Assembly (NCBI RefSeq): GCF_020510445.1
Contig: NZ_JAHBAG010000001.1
Coordinates: 3,758,501-3,822,500, forward strand
From: Hydrogenophaga taeniospiralis
GTDB lineage: Bacteria; Pseudomonadota; Gammaproteobacteria; Burkholderiales; Burkholderiaceae_C
DNA: 64,000 bases
Direction: 5' to 3'
Positions within the stretch are counted from its first letter, which is position 1; each line of letters starts with the position of its first letter. Positions 53,733-62,359 of this stretch are shown in pieces. A model generated the notes under the pieces. The model was not told the DNA's origin and ran no database searches. It worked only from the letters and a program-made list of their open reading frames with translations. The position numbers and the translations under genes were made by a program.

Positions 53733-53760
53733 GCCCACGCCCCTGCCAGAATACGGGGCT

Positions 53761-54411
53761 GTGACGCCCGACGCCCCCACGCCAACCCCTTCCCGCCTGC
53801 AACGGCCTGCCGCGGCGCAGCCCCTGCTGTGCCATCCGGCCACCCCTTGCGCGCTGGATCTGCGGGTGAGCGTGTCGCTGGCGGTGGCCGGCTCCGAACA
53901 GGGCCCCGGCTGGCTGCTGAGCTACCAGCTGCGCGGCGAGGTGGGCCGCTTGCGCCTCCCGGAGCCGGCGTTGCCGGGTCCGGCCGACGGCCTGTGGCAA
54001 CACACCTGCTTCGAGGCCTTCGTGGCCCGCGCCGATGAGGTGGCCTACCGCGAATTCAACTTCTCCCCCTCGGGCCAGTGGGCGGCCTACCGCTTCAGCG
54101 CCGAGCGTGTGCGCGACCTGCCGGCCGAAGCCGCGGAGGCGCCCGTCGTGCCCGATCTGCAACGGGAAACCACCGAGCACATCCTGACCCTGCTGGCCTG
54201 GCTGCCCCGCCACGCCCTGCCCGCGCCAGCGGCGGGGCAGCCTCTTCACCTCGGCCTGTCCGCAGTGATCGAGGACGCCGAGGGCCGGCTCAGCTACTGG
54301 GCCCTGCGGCACCCGGGCGCGCGCCCCGACTTCCACCACCGCGACGGCTTCGCGCTGACGCTGACGCAGCCCCTCTTCGACCCACCCACCGCCTCCCGAG
54401 ACACCGCATGA
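53761..54411 (+). CDS. DOMON-like domain protein
   Basis: 216 aa, GTG start at 53761. An immunoglobulin-like beta fold is suggested by alternating strands: GWLLSYQLRGEVGRLRLP, DGLWQHTCFEAFVAR, YREFNFSPSGQWAAYRF and LHLGLSAVIEDAEGRLSYWA, a pattern annotated as DOMON-like in Burkholderiales. No signal peptide. Its stop overlaps the start of namZ (ATGA), so the two are a translationally coupled pair. Function unknown; a sugar- or heme-binding role is known for other DOMON proteins. Confidence 0.75.
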   Translation: MTPDAPTPTPSRLQRPAAAQPLLCHPATPCALDLRVSVSLAVAGSEQGPGWLLSYQLRGEVGRLRLPEPALPGPADGLWQHTCFEAFVARADEVAYREFNFSPSGQWAAYRFSAERVRDLPAEAAEAPVVPDLQRETTEHILTLLAWLPRHALPAPAAGQPLHLGLSAVIEDAEGRLSYWALRHPGARPDFHHRDGFALTLTQPLFDPPTASRDTA

Positions 54412-55610
54412 AATTCGGCATCGAACGCTTCATCGAAAACCCCGCGCTGCGCACACCGCTGGCCGGCCGGCGCGTGGCCCTGCTCGCCCACCCGGCCTCG
54501 GTCACGCGCGATCTCACGCATTCGCTCGACGCCCTGGCAGCCCTGCCCGATGTGAACCTCACCGCCGCCTTCGGCCCGCAGCACGGCCTGCGCGGCGACA
54601 AGCAGGACAACATGGTCGAGTCGCCCGACTACCTCGACCCTCGTCTGGGCATCCCCGTGTTCAGCCTCTACGGCGAGGTGCGCCGCCCCACCGACGCGAT
54701 GGTGGACAGCTTTGATGTGTTGCTGGTCGACCTGCAGGACCTGGGCTGCCGCATCTACACCTTCATCACCACGCTGCGCTACGTGCTCGAAGCCGCGGCA
54801 CAGCACGGCAAGGCGGTCTGGGTGCTGGACCGCCCCAACCCGGCCGGCCGCCCGGTGGAGGGCCTCACATTGCGCCCCGGCTGGGAGAGCTTCGTCGGCG
54901 CCGGCGCCATGCCCATGCGCCACGGCATGACCATGGGCGAACTCGGCCACTGGTTCATCGCCACGCTGGGGCTGGCGGTCGACTACCGCGTGATCACCAT
55001 GGACGGCTGGGCGCCCGACGCGGCGCCCGGTTTTGGCTGGCCCACCGAGCGCACCTGGGTCAACCCCAGCCCCAACGCGGCCAATCTCTGGATGGCGCGC
55101 GCCTATGCGGGCACCGTGATGCTCGAAGGCACCACGCTCAGCGAAGGCCGCGGCACCACGCGTCCGCTGGAGCTGTTCGGTGCGCCCGGCATCGACGCGC
55201 GGCGCCTGATCGCCGACATGCGCCGCATCGCGCCGCAATGGCAACGCGGCTGCGTGCTGCGCGAATGCTTCTTCGAACCCACCTTCCACAAACACGCGGG
55301 CCAGCTCTGCGCCGGTGTGCAGATCCACGTGGAAGACCCGACGCACTACGACCCCACCGCGTTCCAACCCTGGCGCCTCCAGGCACTGGCGTTCAAAGCG
55401 CTGCGTGTGCAGGCGCCCGGCTACCCGCTGTGGCGCGACTTCGCCTACGAATACGAACACGACCGCCTGGCGATCGATCTGATCAACGGTGGGCCGGCGC
55501 TGCGCGAGTGGGTGGACGATCCGAAATCAACGCCCGAAGACCTCGACGCGATCACCCGGCCGGACGAAGCCGCCTGGATGGAGACGCGGAAACCCCACTT
55601 GCTCTACTGA
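54408..55610 (+). CDS. namZ: NamZ-like exo-N-acetylmuramidase (DUF1343)
   Basis: 400 aa, DUF1343 family; the founder releases terminal MurNAc from peptidoglycan fragments. Conserved blocks: GRRVALLAHPASVT, LTAAFGPQHGLRGDKQDNMVE-type loop (AFGPQHGL), FDVLLVDLQDLGCRIYTFI, VLDRPNPAG, WVNPSPNAANL and VMLEGTTLSEGRGT. The ATG at 54408 overlaps the DOMON-like stop. There is no signal peptide, so cytoplasmic recycling is more likely than a secreted enzyme. Confidence 0.9.
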   Translation: MKFGIERFIENPALRTPLAGRRVALLAHPASVTRDLTHSLDALAALPDVNLTAAFGPQHGLRGDKQDNMVESPDYLDPRLGIPVFSLYGEVRRPTDAMVDSFDVLLVDLQDLGCRIYTFITTLRYVLEAAAQHGKAVWVLDRPNPAGRPVEGLTLRPGWESFVGAGAMPMRHGMTMGELGHWFIATLGLAVDYRVITMDGWAPDAAPGFGWPTERTWVNPSPNAANLWMARAYAGTVMLEGTTLSEGRGTTRPLELFGAPGIDARRLIADMRRIAPQWQRGCVLRECFFEPTFHKHAGQLCAGVQIHVEDPTHYDPTAFQPWRLQALAFKALRVQAPGYPLWRDFAYEYEHDRLAIDLINGGPALREWVDDPKSTPEDLDAITRPDEAAWMETRKPHLLY

Positions 55611-55634
55611 GCAACGAGGAACTGCCTACCAGGA

Positions 55635-55707
55635 TGCGGCGGAACCGGCGTCGCCGGGCCGCTCACATCGCTCCCGTGAGGAGGTCGCGCGCAGCGCGGC
55701 GAGGGTG
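55635..55707. repeat. intergenic GC-rich repeat, copy D (diverged)
   Basis: GCGGCGGAACCGG, then GTCGCGCGCAGCGCGGCGAGGG; shares the order and the CGCGC.GCGCGGCG end with the copy at 49126 but differs in the middle. It lies between the namZ stop and the convergent GNAT gene stop and may act as a two-way terminator. Confidence 0.5.
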
Positions 55708-55714
55708 GGTCTGT

Positions 55715-56215
55715 TCACAGCCACTTCTGCATGAACTGCGCCGTGCCCATGGCCGGATCGAGCTGGTAACCGGCGTAGCCGATGCGCTGGTAGAGCTTGA
55801 CCGCGGGCGCATTGCCCGAGAGCACCTCCAGCGTCATCTTCACCGCGCCGCGCTCGCGCGCGATCGTTTCGGCCAGTGCCAGCATCAGCTCGGCGATGCC
55901 ACGCCCGCGGTGGCTGGCCAGCACCGCCACATCGTGCACGTTCACCAATGGCCGGCAAGCGAAGGTGGAAAAACCCTCGATGCAGTTGACCAGCCCCACC
56001 GGTGCATCGCCTTCAAACGCCAGCACGCTGTAGGCCTGCGGGCGGGCGGCGAGCTCGGACACCAGATGCGCCTTGGCAAAGTCGGACAGCGGCTCGCCAC
56101 CGCCGGCCGGGTCGCTGGCATAGGCGTCGAGCAGCATCACCAGCGCGGCCCGGTGCTGCTGGTCGGCGTAGTCGGCGCGCTGCACCGTGATGGCCGATAC
56201 CGGTTGCGGGGTCAT
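55715..56215 (-). CDS. GNAT-family N-acetyltransferase
   Basis: 166 aa from the ATG at 56215. Acetyl-CoA-binding site VNVHDVAVLASHRGRGIAEL (the R/Q-x-x-G-x-G/A loop is SHRGRGIAE), followed by VLSGNAPAVKLYQRIGYAGY. Substrate unknown. It lies downstream of glmM on the same strand, 127 bp away, with GC-rich sequence between. Confidence 0.9.
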   Translation of the reverse strand: MTPQPVSAITVQRADYADQQHRAALVMLLDAYASDPAGGGEPLSDFAKAHLVSELAARPQAYSVLAFEGDAPVGLVNCIEGFSTFACRPLVNVHDVAVLASHRGRGIAELMLALAETIARERGAVKMTLEVLSGNAPAVKLYQRIGYAGYQLDPAMGTAQFMQKWL

Positions 56216-56342
56216 TGGCGTGTTTTCGCCCCGCGGGCTGCGGTGCGGGATTTCTGGGGGACGGCCCGGCGCGGCGGTCACTGAATTGCCCTCCGCGCCA
56301 CGCGCTGCGGGGCTGAGCGCCTTCGGAGCGGCCGGGCGGCGC

Positions 56343-57686
56343 TCATACCGGCACCTGCGACTTCACGGCCTCGACCAGCCGCTCGGCGCACGACCGAGCC
56401 TGCTGCGCATCGCGCGCTTCGACCATGACGCGCAGCAGCGGCTCGGTGCCGCTGGGCCGGATCAGCACCCGGCCGGTCTCGCCCAGCTCCGCCTCGACGG
56501 CGCGAATCTCCTCGTCCAGGCGGGTGTTGGTCTTCCAGTCCTGGCCAGGTTGCAAGCGCACGTTGATGAGCGTCTGCGGAAACAGCGTCACCTCGGACAA
56601 CAACTGTGCCATGGTCTGGCCGCTGTCCATGCAGGCGGCCAGCACCTGCAGGGCCGACACCAGGCCGTCGCCGGTGGTGTGGCGGTCGAGCACCAGCAGG
56701 TGGCCCGAGCCTTCGCCGCCCAGGCTCCAGCCGTGCCGCTCCAGTTCTTCGAGCACATAGCGGTCGCCCACGCGGGCGCGCACGAATTTCACACCCTTGC
56801 GCTTGAAGGCCACCTCCACCGCCATGTTGGTCATGAGCGTGCCCACCACGCCGGGCACGTCGATGTCGCGAGCGATGCGGTCGGCCGCGATCAGGTACAG
56901 CAGCTCGTCGCCATTGAAGAGGCGCCCGGTGGTGTCCACCATCTGCAGCCGATCAGCGTCGCCATCGAGCGCTATGCCGTAGTCGGCACCGTGCGCCTTC
57001 ACCGCCTCCACCAGCGCCTGTGGGTGGGTGGCACCCACGTCCTGGTTGATGTTCAGCCCGTTGGGCGCGCATCCGATCCGGACCACTTCGGCGCCGAGTT
57101 CGTGGAACACATCGGGCGCGATGTGGTACGCCGCACCGTTCGCGCCGTCCACCACGATCTTGAGGCCCTTGAGCGTGAACAGGTGGGAACAGGTGCTCTT
57201 GCAGAACTCGATGTAGCGCCCCGCCGCGTCATCGAGCCGGCGCGATTTTCCCAGGCTGGCCGAATCGGCCCAGGCCGGCGGCTGCGCCAGCACGGCCTCG
57301 ACCGCGAGCTCCCATTCGTCGGGCAGCTTGGTGCCCTGGGCGCTGAAGAACTTGATGCCGTTGTCGTCGAACGGATTGTGGCTGGCGGAGATCACCACGC
57401 CCAGGCTGGCACGCTGGGCACGCGTGAGGTAGGCCACGGCCGGCGTGGGTACCGGGCCAAGCAGCACCACGTCGACGCCCGCCGAGTTGAAGCCCGATTC
57501 CAGCGCGCTTTCCAGCATGTAGCCGGAAATGCGCGTGTCCTTGCCGATCAGCACCGTGGGCCGGCTTTCGTGCTGCTTGAGCACCCGCCCCACGGCGTGG
57601 GCCAGGCGCAGCACGAAGTCGGGCGTGATGGGGGGCTGGCCAACCGTGCCACGTATGCCGTCGGTGCCAAAGTATTGTCGTGTCAT
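56343..57686 (-). CDS. glmM: phosphoglucosamine mutase
   Basis: Converts glucosamine-6-phosphate to glucosamine-1-phosphate for peptidoglycan and LPS. 447 aa from the ATG at 57686 ([16 protein letters not shown]). The phospho-Ser is S102 in [14 protein letters not shown], the metal loop is [13 protein letters not shown] and the sugar loop is GGEGSGHLL, with a C-terminal [14 protein letters not shown] phosphate site. In relatives folP commonly lies upstream; here a type IV secretion gene occupies that side. Its own promoter is visible. Confidence 0.97.
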   Translation of the reverse strand: MTRQYFGTDGIRGTVGQPPITPDFVLRLAHAVGRVLKQHESRPTVLIGKDTRISGYMLESALESGFNSAGVDVVLLGPVPTPAVAYLTRAQRASLGVVISASHNPFDDNGIKFFSAQGTKLPDEWELAVEAVLAQPPAWADSASLGKSRRLDDAAGRYIEFCKSTCSHLFTLKGLKIVVDGANGAAYHIAPDVFHELGAEVVRIGCAPNGLNINQDVGATHPQALVEAVKAHGADYGIALDGDADRLQMVDTTGRLFNGDELLYLIAADRIARDIDVPGVVGTLMTNMAVEVAFKRKGVKFVRARVGDRYVLEELERHGWSLGGEGSGHLLVLDRHTTGDGLVSALQVLAACMDSGQTMAQLLSEVTLFPQTLINVRLQPGQDWKTNTRLDEEIRAVEAELGETGRVLIRPSGTEPLLRVMVEARDAQQARSCAERLVEAVKSQVPV

Positions 57687-57752
57687 AGGGGAAAGAAAGA
57701 TGGGCGGACTCGACCGCAAGGGGCAGGGGCCGCTCCGGGCGGCCTGGTCGGC

Positions 57753-57781
57753 ATTTTAGGACTTGCCTGTATCGCCCTCAA
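57753..57781 (-). promoter_or_regulatory. sigma-70 promoter of glmM
   Basis: On the minus strand TTGAGG, a 17-bp spacer and TAAAAT. The predicted transcript starts about 60 nt before the glmM ATG. It lies in the 199-bp gap after virD4, giving glmM independent expression. Confidence 0.7.
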
Positions 57782-57885
57782 AGGCCCCGGGAGCGACTCG
57801 GTGGCGCGAAGGTGGTTGCGGGGTTCGTTGGGTTGACCGACGGCAACGGCGCCCGTTGGCACCCCGGCCCGTCGCCACGGTGTGC

Positions 57886-59799
57886 CTACCGTTCCAGTTG
57901 GTGCAGCAACCCGTCCACCTCGTGTTGAATCCCCGCCAGCCCGGTGTATTCGCTGGGGGTCGCGGGCATGCGCTGGCGATGCGCCTCGTACTGCTGCGCC
58001 AACGAGGACTCAACGCTCTCCTGTACCACCGGCGGTGGGGTCTGCGGCATCGGATCGCGGGCCAGCGCGGGGTCGGCCCGGGTGCCTGGAACCAGGGGCT
58101 CGCTGCCCGGCAGGGTCAGCAACGGCACCGGCACCTTGGGCAACAGCCGCTCCTTGAAGGCCGGGTCCTGGTAGTAGCGGATCTTGTCCGCCATCACCGG
58201 GTGGGCCATGCCCTCGACGAGGAGAATTTCCTTGTCGTCGCCCATGGCCTTGAGCTCCTGCGGCAGCATCAGCGCGCGACGCTCGTCGCTCTCGCTGCGC
58301 GTGTAGCTGCTGTCGCGCGACCTGCTGCGGCTCACGCTGTCCTTGCGCATGCTGGTGTAGCCCAGCATGTCGCTGTACTCGTTGGCGTCGTGCTGTTCGC
58401 GCGGTGCAAAGATGATCTGCAGCGCGTGGTTGGTCATGATGGTGCGCGCCTGTTCCTTGCCGTAGGTCGATTCCAGTTGGGACAGGCTCTGGACGATGGG
58501 CATCAGGCGCAGGTTGTAGCCGGCCATGAAACTGACCGCGCTGGCGATGATGTCCACCCGACCGATGCTGGTGAACTCGTCCATCAGCAGCAGGCACTGG
58601 TGCCTCAGCGCCGGGTTGGCCTGGGGCAGTTCCCGGGTGTTCTGGTTGATCAGCTGGCTGAAGAACAGGTTGAGCATCAAGCGGCTTTCGGCCAGCTTGT
58701 TGGGCTGGATCGCCACGTAGATGCTCATCTTCTTCTTGCGCACGTCGCGGATGTCGAAGTCGTTGGCGCTGGTGGCGGCGTCCACCACGGGGTTGAGCCA
58801 GGGGTTCAGCGGCTCCTTGAAGGTGCCCATGATGCTGGCAAAGGTTTCGTTCGCCTGCCCCAGCAAGGTGGCGAACGCCGCTTTCGCGCTCGGGCTCAGG
58901 TGGGGCCAACTGGCCAGGTCGGCCAGATAGGTCTTGATGTCCTGGCCCGCGCGGCCGGACGCCAGGCGGTAGAGCCCCCCCATGGTGGGCGCTTGGGGAC
59001 GGTCCTCGCCCGAGCCGAAGAAGCGGGCCAGGTAGGCGGCCTGCTCGAACGCGTAGAGCGCGAACGCGACAAAAGCGTTCTGGGCCTGGTTGGCCCAGAA
59101 CGGGTCCTTGTGCAGATCCGTGGCCGGGTACAGCATGGCCGCGATGCTCTGCACATCGCTGACCCGGAAGTTCGGGTCATCGGACACATAGCCCAGCGGG
59201 TTCCAGCGGTGGGTCCGCAGGTCTTCCGCGAAGGGGTTGAACAGGTAGACCTCCTGTCCGTAGCGGGCGCGAAAACCACTGGTCAGATCGAAGTTTTCCT
59301 GCTTGATGTCCAGCACCACCACCGAGCCCTGGTAGCTCAGCAGGTTCGGAATCACGAGGCCCACGCCCTTGCCCGAGCGGGTCGGCGCGGCCAGTATGGC
59401 GAACTGCTGCCCGTTGAAGTACAGGTACTTGCCGTCTTTCTTGCCCACCACCAGCGCGGTGTCCGAGGGTGCAAGCATCTTGCGCTGGCGAAGATCGGCC
59501 ATCTGGGCAAAACGGGCCTCACCGTACAGGTTCGGGCGCTGTTTCTTCAGCACCAGCACCAGCGCGCCCAGGAGCACCAACAACGGCAGGGCAAAGCCCA
59601 TCAAGCCGCTGGTCTGCACGGTTTTCCCGAACTGGGGGTGTGCCGAATGGGCCCACCAGTACGCCGGGTAGCTGGTCAGGCCAAGCTCCTCCAACGGCAA
59701 ACCCAGGCGCCAGAACAGGATCAGGCCACTGAGGTAAGCACCACCAAGACAGGCCACCAGCAGCACGGCCACCAGGAACATCAACCGGGTCTGGCGCAT
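57886..59799 (-). CDS. virD4: VirD4/TraG-type type IV secretion coupling protein
   Basis: Inner-membrane ATPase of 637 aa that brings substrates to the secretion channel. Two N-terminal helices (about 5-33 and 65-84), Walker A FAILAAPTRSGKGVGLVIPN (138-147), VVLDIKQENFDLTSGFRARY, and Walker B QCLLLMDEFTSIGRVDII. The C-terminal tail beyond 520 is Pro-rich. It starts 7 bp after the LprI-like lipoprotein gene and is the last gene of the cluster before glmM. Whether it moves DNA or proteins cannot be told without the relaxase or effectors. Confidence 0.95.
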   Translation of the reverse strand: MRQTRLMFLVAVLLVACLGGAYLSGLILFWRLGLPLEELGLTSYPAYWWAHSAHPQFGKTVQTSGLMGFALPLLVLLGALVLVLKKQRPNLYGEARFAQMADLRQRKMLAPSDTALVVGKKDGKYLYFNGQQFAILAAPTRSGKGVGLVIPNLLSYQGSVVVLDIKQENFDLTSGFRARYGQEVYLFNPFAEDLRTHRWNPLGYVSDDPNFRVSDVQSIAAMLYPATDLHKDPFWANQAQNAFVAFALYAFEQAAYLARFFGSGEDRPQAPTMGGLYRLASGRAGQDIKTYLADLASWPHLSPSAKAAFATLLGQANETFASIMGTFKEPLNPWLNPVVDAATSANDFDIRDVRKKKMSIYVAIQPNKLAESRLMLNLFFSQLINQNTRELPQANPALRHQCLLLMDEFTSIGRVDIIASAVSFMAGYNLRLMPIVQSLSQLESTYGKEQARTIMTNHALQIIFAPREQHDANEYSDMLGYTSMRKDSVSRSRSRDSSYTRSESDERRALMLPQELKAMGDDKEILLVEGMAHPVMADKIRYYQDPAFKERLLPKVPVPLLTLPGSEPLVPGTRADPALARDPMPQTPPPVVQESVESSLAQQYEAHRQRMPATPSEYTGLAGIQHEVDGLLHQLER

Positions 59800-59806
59800 G
59801 GCCCGC

Positions 59807-60763
59807 TCACTCCTTCTGACTCGACAGCCGCGCCAACCGCACCTTGTACTGCTGGATCTGCGAGCGCGACAGGTCGTAACGACAGGCCTCGATGGCCGAG
59901 TTGAACAAGGCCGCGGGCAGGGCCTGCTCGCGCACGAACAAGGCGCAGCGCGCGTTGCGGTAGCGCAGCCAGGTGGCGTGCGAGATGGCCAGGTTGCGCG
60001 AGAAGGCCTGCACGTAGTCGCGACTCTGGTTCTGCTGCAACAGCTGGCGCTGGGCGCTGCGGTATTCGCGCACCACGTCCTGCATTTCCTTGTCCGCTTC
60101 CAGCCTCGACTTGCGGCAACCCAGCAACTCGGGGGTGGGCCCCTGGCAGGCCTGATCGGCCGGTGCCTGCGCCCACCCCGTGCCCTGCCCCAGCTGGCGG
60201 ACCCATCGGGCCGCCTGGGTGGAATAACAATGGGTCTCCTGGGCGGTGTGTCCGGCCTCGATGGCGAAGCGCAACTGCAGGCAACCCCGGCCGGCCGGCA
60301 TCAGTTCACCCAGATGCGACAGCGGCTCGACCGCCACGAAGGTGCGGGTCTGCGGCTCGTACTGGTACAGCACCGACACGGGCAGCCGGCTCTCGGGGGC
60401 CAGCAAGCGCACCACCGCAAAATCCTGCCAGCCATCGCCGTTGGCGTCCCAGAACTTCAACCACTGCCGGCCATCGATGTTGTCGCGTGGCAGCTCGAAC
60501 GCATGCGGTATGGCCTGCAGCTCCTTGTCGCCCTGGCTCACCACCACAAAGCCCGCGCCATAGACCTGATCGTCATCGTCGGCGCTGTCGTCAAACACGA
60601 AGTCGAACCGGTAGGCCTCGCCGTCTGGCGCCAGTTGAACCAGCATGGGCTCCAGACCCCGATCAACCATGTTCTCCAGCCCGGCGCACGCGGTCAGCAA
60701 ACCGCCCACCAGACCCGCGCCGACCCAGCGGCATACCGTCCACCAGCCCTTCTTTTTCATCAT
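59807..60763 (-). CDS. lipoprotein with C-terminal LprI-like (DUF1311) domain in the secretion cluster
   Basis: 318 aa. A lipobox (GGLLTACAG) ends the signal. The first part contains KFWDANGDGWQDFAVV, a calcium-binding-like DxNxDGxxD loop of FG-GAP type. The last 110 residues have the Cys-rich helical pattern CRKSRLEADKEMQDVVREYR, then ATWLRYRNARCALFV and ACRYDLSRSQI, resembling LprI/DUF1311 lysozyme inhibitors. The ATG at 60763 has GGGAG upstream; GTG 60766 and ATG 60760 are alternatives. It is not a standard VirB component. Confidence 0.72.
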   Translation of the reverse strand: MMKKKGWWTVCRWVGAGLVGGLLTACAGLENMVDRGLEPMLVQLAPDGEAYRFDFVFDDSADDDDQVYGAGFVVVSQGDKELQAIPHAFELPRDNIDGRQWLKFWDANGDGWQDFAVVRLLAPESRLPVSVLYQYEPQTRTFVAVEPLSHLGELMPAGRGCLQLRFAIEAGHTAQETHCYSTQAARWVRQLGQGTGWAQAPADQACQGPTPELLGCRKSRLEADKEMQDVVREYRSAQRQLLQQNQSRDYVQAFSRNLAISHATWLRYRNARCALFVREQALPAALFNSAIEACRYDLSRSQIQQYKVRLARLSSQKE

Positions 60764-60825
60764 CACTCCTACTCCCTCATTTCACGCTCACGCGACATCG
60801 ATCCATTGCCCGGCAGACGCCATCC

Positions 60826-61290
60826 CTAGACGCAACGGACATACACCGAGGTTTCAACCCGCTCCGTCACCAAGTCAACGACTCTTCTGGACCAGCGCAG
60901 CTCGTCCTTTCGGACCTCGAAAACATAGGTCTCCAGCACCTTGGGCGCCTCGTACGGATACGTGTCCAGGAGTCCCTGGAGACGCCAGGTCGAACGCCGC
61001 TTCGCCCGGACATCAACCACAAAAACCACCTTGTGTTGACCCACAGGGCCCCACTCCATGATGTTCTGGTCGCCGATCTGCAATGCGCCGGGGTCCAGCT
61101 CCACCGGGCGCCGCCGGACATACCGTGCGCACTGCTGTGCGCCGGCTTCGGTCTTCGGGTACCAGATGCCGCGCATTCCGATCGGTGTCAGATCGGAGCG
61201 CGCACGGGGCGACGCGGCCTGGGCACCACCTGCCAGCACCATGGCCATGCCCAGCGCCAACACACACGAAGCAAAAAACTTGTTCAACAT
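60826..61290 (-). CDS. small secreted protein of the type IV secretion cluster, unknown function
   Basis: 154 aa with a signal peptide (CVLALGMAMVLAGGAQAASP). The mature part is strand-rich and basic, with a Cys near residue 54 and a C-terminal VYVRCV. I do not recognise a family. It starts 3 bp after the virB11 stop, so it belongs to the same transcript and likely acts in the periplasm with the secretion machine. Confidence 0.75.
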   Translation of the reverse strand: MLNKFFASCVLALGMAMVLAGGAQAASPRARSDLTPIGMRGIWYPKTEAGAQQCARYVRRRPVELDPGALQIGDQNIMEWGPVGQHKVVFVVDVRAKRRSTWRLQGLLDTYPYEAPKVLETYVFEVRKDELRWSRRVVDLVTERVETSVYVRCV

Positions 61291-61293
61291 GGG

Positions 61294-62340
61294 TCAGTCC
61301 ATGGCCAATCGGCGTTGTGGGTCGAAGTCAATGCCCGTGATGTAGCGCCGCCCCGCGTGGGCCTTGATGTGCACCACCACATCGATGGTCAACATCAGGA
61401 GCCGCTTGATCTCGGCGAACGCCAGGCCCGAACCTTCGGGCGAGGCCTTGATCATCAAGGCCATCTGGTCCCAGGTCTGGCTGGTGCTGCCAGCGTGGCA
61501 ACTGGTGATGGAGCCCGGATGGCCCGAGGCACAGTTGCGGATGTAGTAGAACGACTCGTCCCCCCGGATTTCCGCCAGGATGATGCGGTCGGGCTTCATG
61601 CGCAGGCAGGCCTCCATGCAGCCCTTGGCCGACACGTTGGCCGTGCCCTGCCCGCCCCGCGAATAGATCAGGTGCACCGCGTTGGGCTGCTCGATGAACA
61701 GCTCGCGGGCGTCTTCGATCGTGATCAGGCGTTCGTCGTCGGGAATGTGCGTCACCAGCGATTTCATAAACGTGGTCTTGCCACTGCCGGTGGCCCCCGA
61801 CACCACGATGTTCTTCTTGTAGTGCACGGCCTGGCTGAAAAATCCGTGGTAATCGCGGGCTCTCTTGAGCTCCAGGAGCTCCTGATCCATCGCGCTGATG
61901 CTTCCGTCTTCTTCGAGGATCCGGTCGAAGAAGCCGTCGCTCTGGTACTGGCTCAGCGTCTTGGTGTAGCGCGAAGGCAGGCGGATGGTGATGGAAACGT
62001 GATCAGCCGGTACTGCGGGCGGCAGCACGAACTGGGCGCGCTGCCCGGTCGGAAACGTCAGCGATACCACCGGGTCCACGTTGGTGATGCGCTGCCCCGT
62101 CTTGCTCTCGTTGACCACCGTGGTGCAGAACTGGCGCGCCCGGTCGAACGTGAGACCGGGCACGTCCATCCGTTGCCAGCCCGCCGCCGTTTCCAGGAAC
62201 ACCTCGCCTGGGCGGTTGATGCAGATTTCGGTGACGTTGGGGTCGCTCAGGTAGCCGGAAATCCCCAGCACGTGGTACTGGTACTCCAGAAACTCCGTTG
62301 AAATGTTCGCAATCGGTTCGTCGTTCGGCTGTTCCGTCAT
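61294..62340 (-). CDS. virB11: VirB11-type secretion ATPase
   Basis: Hexameric ATPase of the secretion channel, 348 aa from the ATG at 62340. Walker A VVSGATGSGKTTFMKSL (182-189 core), Asp box LITIEDARELFIEQ, Walker B RIILAEIRGDESFYYI and His box SGHPGSITSCHAGS are intact. An in-frame TTG at 62349 could add three residues. Confidence 0.97.
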   Translation of the reverse strand: MTEQPNDEPIANISTEFLEYQYHVLGISGYLSDPNVTEICINRPGEVFLETAAGWQRMDVPGLTFDRARQFCTTVVNESKTGQRITNVDPVVSLTFPTGQRAQFVLPPAVPADHVSITIRLPSRYTKTLSQYQSDGFFDRILEEDGSISAMDQELLELKRARDYHGFFSQAVHYKKNIVVSGATGSGKTTFMKSLVTHIPDDERLITIEDARELFIEQPNAVHLIYSRGGQGTANVSAKGCMEACLRMKPDRIILAEIRGDESFYYIRNCASGHPGSITSCHAGSTSQTWDQMALMIKASPEGSGLAFAEIKRLLMLTIDVVVHIKAHAGRRYITGIDFDPQRRLAMD

Positions 62341-62359
62341 GTTGTGCAAACGCCCGCGA

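Noticed and set aside
57690..57885. Integration (att) site for a type IV secretion island
   Set aside because: No tRNA end, integrase or direct repeat visible in the gap; the second edge lies outside the window.
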